From Streptomyces uncialis (GTDB lineage: Bacteria; Actinomycetota; Actinomycetes; Streptomycetales; Streptomycetaceae), in NCBI RefSeq assembly GCF_036250755.1, contig NZ_CP109583.1:682001-746000 (forward strand): a stretch of DNA of 64,000 bases. Direction: 5' to 3'. Below the pieces are notes generated by a model. That model saw only the letters and a list, made by a program, of their open reading frames with translations, ran no database searches and was not told the DNA's origin. Both the position numbers and the translations under genes were made by a program. Below, piece after piece: positions 60,501 through 64,000 of the stretch. Position 1 is the first letter of the stretch; each line of letters begins with the position of its first letter.

Positions 60501-60808
60501 GCGGTCAGTTCCGAGGTGAGTGAACCGTCCTTGTTCACCCAGGTCGTGGAGGTCTCCGTGCGCTCCGACAGCGCCTCGACCCGCTTGCCGGACAGCCGGG
60601 CCGCCACCCGCGCGGAGGTGATGTCCGCCGCCTGGGTCGCCGACGCCTTCCGGGGTTCCGCGGCCGGTTCGGCCGGGAGCGCCCTCGCGGGTGATCCGTC
60701 GAGCAGGGTGATGGACAGCGTCAGGACGAGACTGCCTGCTATGAAGCCCGAAATCCCTCCGGACCAAACCCGTCCGCGCTCTTCCGGCGCGGGCAGATGA
60801 ACCGTCAT
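54533..60808 (-). CDS. Giant exported RHS/YD-repeat protein (polymorphic-toxin type)
   Basis: About 2091 residues. The N-terminus has a signal or membrane segment (GFIAGSLVLTLSITLLDGSPARA). A DNRLRE/carbohydrate-binding-type region lies at about 340-520 (TELDLGNPGTTNP, WVDADVSTLVQEWA), fibronectin-like domains follow, and then many YD/RHS repeats (YTYDSAGRVTQ, VTTYDDAGRPV, YRYDAVGRLAG). The RHS core ends with the conserved RLYDPKLGRFLQADP. The last ~115 residues beyond this are basic, with Trp and Tyr, and form the candidate toxin or effector tip. Such proteins deliver C-terminal toxins, or act as wall-associated factors. The ATG at 60808 is assumed from the signal; the ribosome binding site spacing is short. 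Confidence 0.85.
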   Translation of the reverse strand: MTVHLPAPEERGRVWSGGISGFIAGSLVLTLSITLLDGSPARALPAEPAAEPRKASATQAADITSARVAARLSGKRVEALSERTETSTTWVNKDGSLTSELTAGPVRFRDGATDDWRNVDLELTARADGSVAPVAHPEGLTLAGRTGSPATSLKAARTAKATDLVTLGEGDQRITLQWKGGLPAPKLEGTRAEYVNAVPGADVVVEATRTGFEQFVEIKRRPAADGYSYTLPLKAQGLKVRQQADGSVLFTDRKNKKTALMPAPVMWDATVDPVSGEHTRRVPVGMKVAAKGSSFELVVTPDAEFLADPATKYPVTVDPSTSALSNVFDTYVQQGETVDWSADTELDLGNPGTTNPDGTPRTARSFISWNTTPIQDALVVNAKLSLWNFHSGNTDCKAYPWEVWATGAATTSSRWSAQPAWTAKRATSTETRGNPGCAAQPDGWVDADVSTLVQEWASAKATRGHMGLRASSESVTAQWKRLNSANAASNPPKLVVTYNYRPRTGTKQEAGPPYFSNGGTYAVNTVTPTLRDTFVDADGDKVTGTFQIFDNATNTQAGDVLVSKYVPSGQVASVTVPTGVLTNGRTYKFRTSPYDGSHYNNGWSAWKTFTVDTAAPSAPTSVTSTDYPSTAWVKGAGQAGTFTVTPPAADHHWLEWSLDGVTWTKVVTGGSNAAKALSVTPPLDGTHVLQVRAVDNADNKSEAAEYRFHAGPGGFLQPSDGERTARRLPLVAEGDASKYDKVSFSWRRSAADNWQQIPAGDVTSGSSPVAAWPVPLTNGKNAPLAWNAVNTVAVDGSVQIKADFTGPGSASGSTEPHTVVVDRHAPGAAPRLVGPGALNLLTGDFTLSEVEAPHFGLSVTRTASSRTPSAGDQEGQVAIFGDEWASGVVAESAGADYSHITRISDTAVNVVGSQGDAVHFTANAARTAWIAEPGAEKLTLRGSTAGSFTLTDAEGTVTDFEKLDAAATTWQVSSVRLDGRGNSTTTVVSENVSTAGGIKARPKRMVAATSAVAAGTCAQTPATRGCRVLEFVYATATTATATTPGDFTGQVKEIQVWATAPGATAATAKSVQSYAYDTTGRLRHTWNPQIIPRLLTEYTYDSAGRVTQQTRPGQLPWTFAYGQAGNSAAAGPGMLLRVTRPGLQPGSAGTVQGEAVTSVVYDVPLTGPSAPYGMGSADVKAWGQSDAPTDATAVFPADSAPASHTGGALGAGDYARATVQYLGASGHQVNVAAPGGRISASETDRFGNTVRELTPANRALALGTTAADRATLADLGIGDLPSAERAELLSTRSVHDATGTRELQELGPLSRIDLTRDLTSGTTTLNSAGSSVVARAWTVNTYDTGRPTDGTATVKDQITGTVTGAQLRDQPTLHADTRETRTVYDWQRGLATRTVQDPGGLSVTTVTEHDAQGRVVKEIRPGGTATSATTRVTDYWSATGTGTCSGRPEWADLPCRTSPGGAVVGGGTNPAELPVTVTEYDRWGSPAKVSETAGGITRDTVTTYDDAGRPVSVAMTGGIGQAQPTTTTTYDDTTGEAVRNTADGGAAITKVFDKLGRQISYTDADGGVTQIRYDLLDRITQTSDSVPSTVTYTYDHQAEPRGLATSTTDSVAGEIGTVYNADGAVTKETLPGGHTLSQEIDPTGSARSRTYTRNSDSAVVLSDSIETSVHSQRTAHSGWSNQQYRYDAVGRLAGVDDTAATVCTRRSYTFGERSTRTALTTATAAPGLDCPTSAGTTTTHTYDSGDRLTGTGYVHDAFGRTTTAPGHGTLSYYAGDLVHRQTVGSSRQTWQRDPELRVRSWTTETGSGSTWTQTASKRNHYDSDSDSPRWVVEDTATGAITRNIVSAAGALTATSTRTGDVVLQLTNLHGDVALRLPLNSAEAPTAFDHDEYGGPRDSRPAARYAWLGGRQRSADTLSGLVLMGVRLYDPKLGRFLQADPVPGGSANAYDYANADPCNSSDTTGLAPKCGKVHKTNGYSLQIITRRRGGGVTRDGHRYIGYYVETQIKGFANRYLSRNAVYAETWGTRPGKRRMTKLQGKASWYTPWKKQWEVHYNIQVKPGTRIVTHGNGVVIGWNGFVTAVSSICNASS

Positions 60809-60934
60809 ATTCCCTCGTTTTCCGAATACTTGACCTTCACATCTATGAGTCGCCTGTGAACGTAGCAAGGAGGAAATGCGCTTGAAAGCGTGCCTAAACC
60901 GGCGAAAGAAGTTGCATCCGCTCATGGCGGGCGC

Positions 60935-61393
60935 GTGATCATGATCACCGAGAATTCGGGATTACGGCGCCCGAGGGAACAACTGCTCCGCTTCGACACG
61001 GAGATCTTCGAGGAGAACCTGCGCACCATCGTGTTGGGCCTCGCCCAGGAGGCACTCTCCGAGCAGCAAGCCGCCCGTATCGCGCTCGCGCTCATGATCG
61101 CCGCGCCCGGAAGCCTGCAACAGGGACGGGAGATCCTGCGCAACCTCGCGGACCAACGCACCCCGCCGACCACGGCGAACGGAGCCGCGTCGGACCGCAG
61201 TCGGAACCCGGCCCACACGCACCACACCGCGCGGCACTCGTTCTGGCCGCCGCCGTCGTCTGGAGCAGACGGGGAAGACAGCCGAGACCGGCCGCACCGG
61301 ACACCCCGGGACAGCCCGTGTCCTGTCCTGCATCCCGCCGGGTACGGGACGACCGCTGATACCGAACGCCCGCTGATACCCCAGGAGGCGTGA
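60935..61393 (+). CDS. Small hypothetical protein, divergent from the RHS gene
   Basis: About 152 residues. The N-terminal 75 residues look structured: RRPREQLLRFDTEIFEENLRTIVLGLAQEALSEQQAARIALALMIAAPGSLQQGREIL, all helical. The remainder is Pro/Arg/His-rich and low-complexity. No domain recognised. Start uncertain: GTG 60935 or ATG 60941 here, or GTG 60890 further up. A good AAGGAGG site at 60869 is followed by a 20-codon frame (ATG 60877) ending at the proposed start, so a short leader may be involved. Confidence 0.45.
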   Translation: MIMITENSGLRRPREQLLRFDTEIFEENLRTIVLGLAQEALSEQQAARIALALMIAAPGSLQQGREILRNLADQRTPPTTANGAASDRSRNPAHTHHTARHSFWPPPSSGADGEDSRDRPHRTPRDSPCPVLHPAGYGTTADTERPLIPQEA

Positions 61394-61562
61394 ACCAGGT
61401 CGGGCCGTCGGGGCACCTGCCCGAATCCAGGCAGCCACGACGCGGCCGTGGGGGCACCGCCCCGGATTCCGGTCCTGCCCAGCCGGGGTGCGGGCCGGAC
61501 TGCTGCGGTTTCTGGCTGGCGTCGCCGGGCTTGTGGTGGCCCGCGGCAGCGGAGCGGGGTGG

Positions 61563-62168
61563 TTATCCGTAGGCGCGGATGATCCGGCCGGTGTCGGTGC
61601 CTTCGACGCAGTCCAGGTAGTGGGTGACGAGTTCGTCCATGGGTACGGGTCGCATGCCCGGGAAGCGTGGGGAGAAGGCTTCTGTGGAGTCGCCGACCAT
61701 CGTGGGGCTGACCACGTTGATCCGCATGTCTCTTGGTAGTTCGATCGCTGCTGAGAGGGTGAAGCTGTGGAGGGCGCCGCTGATGACGCCGCCGCCGGTG
61801 GCGTGGGGCCATGCCTGGTCCGCGAAGATGCCGGAGGTGAGGGTGAAGGAGGCGCCATCGGCGCAGTGGTGCTGGCCGGTGAGGACCAGGTCCGCCTGTC
61901 CGAAGAACTTGGCCCGCGTGTTCTCGTGCAGCGCGTCCGCGGTGAGTGCGGCGAATTCGTCGAGGAGTCCGTGTGCGGCGACGCTCACGACGCTGTCGAC
62001 GGCGCCGGCTTCGCGGTACATGGCTTCGATGGAGGTGTGCGAGAGGAGGTCGACGTGGAGGTCGCCGGAGGTGCGTCCGGCGACGACGACATCGTGGCCG
62101 TGGGACTGGAGTGCGGGTACCAGGCGTTTGCCGATGGTGCCGCCACCGCCGACCACGATGATCTTCAT
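61563..62168 (-). CDS. Short-chain dehydrogenase/reductase
   Basis: A 201-residue SDR with the N-terminal cofactor loop (KIIVVGGGGTIGKRL) and a short overall length typical of the divergent type that lacks the classical YxxxK; the expected stretch reads ATGGGVISGALHSF. It overlaps the regulator gene by 4 nt and is probably its target and partner. Substrate unknown. Confidence 0.82.
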   Translation of the reverse strand: MKIIVVGGGGTIGKRLVPALQSHGHDVVVAGRTSGDLHVDLLSHTSIEAMYREAGAVDSVVSVAAHGLLDEFAALTADALHENTRAKFFGQADLVLTGQHHCADGASFTLTSGIFADQAWPHATGGGVISGALHSFTLSAAIELPRDMRINVVSPTMVGDSTEAFSPRFPGMRPVPMDELVTHYLDCVEGTDTGRIIRAYG

Positions 62169-63055
62169 CGGGTGTTCTCCTTCTGGGACGTGGTTCGTGG
62201 TGCGGGCTCTCGGTCGAGGCTCTGTGCGAGCAGGGTGAGGGCGTCGGCGTCCGGGGTACCGGGGCGGGCGTGGAAGAGGCCGATCTGCTGGTCGTCGTCC
62301 GGCAGGGTGAGCGTCTCGTTTGCCAGGGTCACCCGGCCGATGAGGGGATGTCGCAGTTCGCGTACGTGGTAGGAGCAGATCCGCACGGGGCGCCTCGCCC
62401 ACATCCGGGCGAACTCGGGGCTTCTGGAGGCGAGTTCGCCGATGCGTCGTTCGAGTGCGGTGTCGGCGGGGTGCCGTGCCGACGCGTGGTGCAGGGCCGC
62501 GACCGTGACCTGTGCCTTGGCGGCCCAGTCGTGGTGGAGGGCGCGGTGGTGCGGATCGAGGAAGAGCATGCGGGCGATGTTCGGCCGGATCTGTGCGTCC
62601 GGGGCGTCGGCGTCGAGATGGCCGGCCAGCAGGGCGTGGCCGAGGCGGTTCCAGCCCAGGACGTCGGCGCGGTGGTCGATCACGATCGCCGGTGTTCCCG
62701 GGATCGCGGCGAGCAGGTCACGCACCGAGGGCCGCAGCCTGCTCCTGCGGGAACGGGAAGGGCTCGGGCGTCCGGGGGCCGCGAGGATCCGCAGGTGTTC
62801 GTGTTCGGCCCGGTCCAGTCGCAGCGCGGCGGCCAGCGCGTCGATGACCGCGGGCGAGGCACCGCTGCTCGCGCCCTGTTCGAGGCGGGTGTAGTAGCCG
62901 ACGCTGACCCCGGCGAGTTCGGCGAGTTCCTCCCTGCGCAGGCCCGGGACCCGACGGTGGGAGAGGCCGGGCGCGATCCCTGCCGCATCCGGCGTCAGGC
63001 GTTCACGCCGGGTACGCAGGAATCCGCCGAGATCGTTCGTTCCTGTGGTGGTCAC
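62165..63055 (-). CDS. XRE-family regulator with MmyB-like ligand-binding domain
   Basis: A 296-residue protein: HTH at about 15-70 (VPGLRREELAELAGVSVGYYTRLEQG), followed by the MmyB-type ligand domain (AIVIDHRADVLGWNRLGHALL, ARMLFLDPHHRALHHDW, YHVRELRHPLIGRVTL). MmyB proteins bind fatty-acid-like ligands. GTG 63055; stop overlaps the SDR start by 4 nt, forming a regulator-SDR operon, a frequent actinobacterial pair. Confidence 0.9.
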   Translation of the reverse strand: MTTTGTNDLGGFLRTRRERLTPDAAGIAPGLSHRRVPGLRREELAELAGVSVGYYTRLEQGASSGASPAVIDALAAALRLDRAEHEHLRILAAPGRPSPSRSRRSRLRPSVRDLLAAIPGTPAIVIDHRADVLGWNRLGHALLAGHLDADAPDAQIRPNIARMLFLDPHHRALHHDWAAKAQVTVAALHHASARHPADTALERRIGELASRSPEFARMWARRPVRICSYHVRELRHPLIGRVTLANETLTLPDDDQQIGLFHARPGTPDADALTLLAQSLDREPAPRTTSQKENTR

Positions 63056-63318
63056 CGGCCCATCGTCGCGTGATCCGTCGGCGTCTACCTGCCCCGGACA
63101 GGGATACCCTCACGCCCCGCCGACCACCCGGAGGAACCGGTCCCAGCGCCTCGTACCGCTGGAGCGGTGTTCCGCGGCCAGTCGGATCGCCCGTCCGGTC
63201 ACGACGCCACGGCGGGTCAACCCGGCCCGGAGGGTCCCGCCACTACCGTCGGCTGCATCGCATCGCGGACCTCACGCTGCCGCCGCAGGGCCGGAGAGCC
63301 GCACCACCCACCCCTCAG

Positions 63319-63334
63319 TAGTCAAGCTTGACTA
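63319..63334. promoter_or_regulatory. Perfect 16-bp palindrome upstream of the SnoaL-like gene
   Basis: TAGTCAAGCTTGACTA is perfectly symmetric and overlaps a TTGACT -35-like element (63328-63333), with ATACCT at 63351-63356 as a possible -10. A repressor binding here would block the promoter of the gene at 63400; MarR-type proteins use sites of this kind. Confidence 0.6.
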
Positions 63335-63399
63335 ATAGGGGTCGGCGGGCATACCTTGACCAGGTAATCGCTTGTGATCAGCTCGTTGGAGGAATACGC

Positions 63400-63831
63400 G
63401 TGACCCAGCTTCCGGACGCCGGATACACCCCGACCCCCGCCGACCACGCCGGTGTCCAGGCGTGGTTCGCGGAGTACGACGCAGCCGCCGCGCGACGGGA
63501 CATCGAAGGGATGGCGGACCTCGCCGTCTTCCCCCTGAACCTCGTCAGCGACGACCCTGCGGGCGAGGGCGCCTCGGCCCAGTGGGACCGCAAGCAGTTC
63601 ATCGACACCATGACGCACGTGATGGGTGAGGGTTCCGAAGACATCACCTTCGAATCCGTTCGCACCCCGGTCTTCCTGAGCCCCGCGATGGCCGTGGTCT
63701 TCACCGACTCGACGATGACGTCGGGCGGCACCACCCAGCAGTTGCGGTACGCCGACATCCTGATCAAACGGGACGGGCGGTGGGCCTTCCAGACCATGGT
63801 CCAGGGAGGGTGGGGCGACAACCTCCGCTGA
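63400..63831 (+). CDS. SnoaL/NTF2-like small protein
   Basis: A 143-residue protein of the cystatin-like NTF2 fold (SnoaL/DUF4440 type): AWFAEYDAAAARRDIEGMADL at the N-terminus, then strands and a final KRDGRWAFQTMVQ. Members bind small hydrophobic ligands and include cyclases, isomerases and stress proteins. GTG 63400 preceded by GGAGGAA. Its promoter carries a palindromic operator. Confidence 0.75.
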   Translation: MTQLPDAGYTPTPADHAGVQAWFAEYDAAAARRDIEGMADLAVFPLNLVSDDPAGEGASAQWDRKQFIDTMTHVMGEGSEDITFESVRTPVFLSPAMAVVFTDSTMTSGGTTQQLRYADILIKRDGRWAFQTMVQGGWGDNLR

Positions 63832-64000
63832 CGGGGCGGCACGTGCCTCGTACATCGCCAGACGCGAACGGCTGTCTCGTGAATGACCCTCGGACGTACC
63901 CCCGCCGCCCTGCGCGAGACATACGAAGCATCACACTGAGCCCGGGACCGGCCTCCCGGCCGATGTCCCTGAGCCCATGCTGCCGACTGGTCACGGAAAT

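Noticed and set aside
63764..63994. 76-codon minus-strand frame at the right edge
   Set aside because: Overlaps the SnoaL-like gene end and shows no recognisable sequence.
1..64000. tRNA, rRNA genes and insertion sequences
   Set aside because: I saw no cloverleaf-like block, rRNA signature or transposase; a tRNA scan would be decisive but could not be run.

Overview
The window looks like a chromosomal segment of a Streptomyces-type actinomycete. GC content is very high with strong GC bias at third codon positions, starts are often GTG or TTG, and neighbouring genes commonly overlap by 4 nt. There is a StrR-type pathway regulator, a DtxR/IdeR/DmdR-like iron box, and rare TTA (bldA-type) codons in several cluster genes. 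Most of the first 46 kb is secondary-metabolism DNA; the remainder is accessory and secreted-protein genes. All readings were made by eye; no database search was run.

Layout. (1) 1-6089, minus strand: a translationally coupled operon that runs off the left edge. It encodes an acyl-adenylating/aldehyde-dehydrogenase fusion, a ThDP enzyme with Gln at the usual catalytic Glu position, a stand-alone FabF-type ketosynthase and the start of a condensation-domain protein. Two strong hairpins (6485-6658) insulate it from the next genes. (2) 6664-12857: a tandem Imm49-like protein, a secreted subtilase with near-identical 153-bp repeats, and glutaminase. These probably do not belong to a biosynthetic pathway. 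(3) 12930-41547: the main gene cluster. A minus operon (25902 to 12930) encodes an NRPS A-T loading protein, a kynurenine 3-monooxygenase-like flavoenzyme, a conserved unknown, a C-A-T-C-A-T-reductase NRPS, a methyltransferase and a P450. A StrR-like activator is divergent from it. A second minus pair encodes an MHS-family exporter and a sulfatase-fold hydrolase lacking the formylglycine motif. A plus operon (29786-37770) encodes a radical SAM enzyme with a putative B12 domain, a sulfotransferase, a methyltransferase, a degenerate rubrerythrin, a GyrB-ATPase/methyltransferase fusion, a second sulfotransferase and a guanidino-group-modifying enzyme. A 43-residue peptide gene diverges from a small conserved protein, and an MbtH protein plus a second radical SAM enzyme close the cluster. 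(4) 41713-46016: two ABC half-transporters and a TetR regulator behind a perfect palindrome and an iron box. (5) 46017-64000: a decayed DUF721 remnant, a PIG-L deacetylase, a lipoprotein, a nucleotidyltransferase, an HTH-NACHT membrane protein, a secreted lectin/aerolysin-like protein, a very large RHS protein with a candidate immunity gene, an SDR/XRE pair and a SnoaL-like protein.

Working model (inference). In region 3 the NRPS assembles a three-residue chain. The first residue may be a kynurenine-type aromatic amino acid, and the reductase domain releases the chain as an aldehyde or alcohol. The plus operon then makes or tailors unusual residues by radical methylation, sulfation, methylation and guanidine chemistry. 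The GyrB-like ATPase fused to a methyltransferase is the most unusual protein in the window. Region 1 may be a separate pathway that happens to lie nearby.
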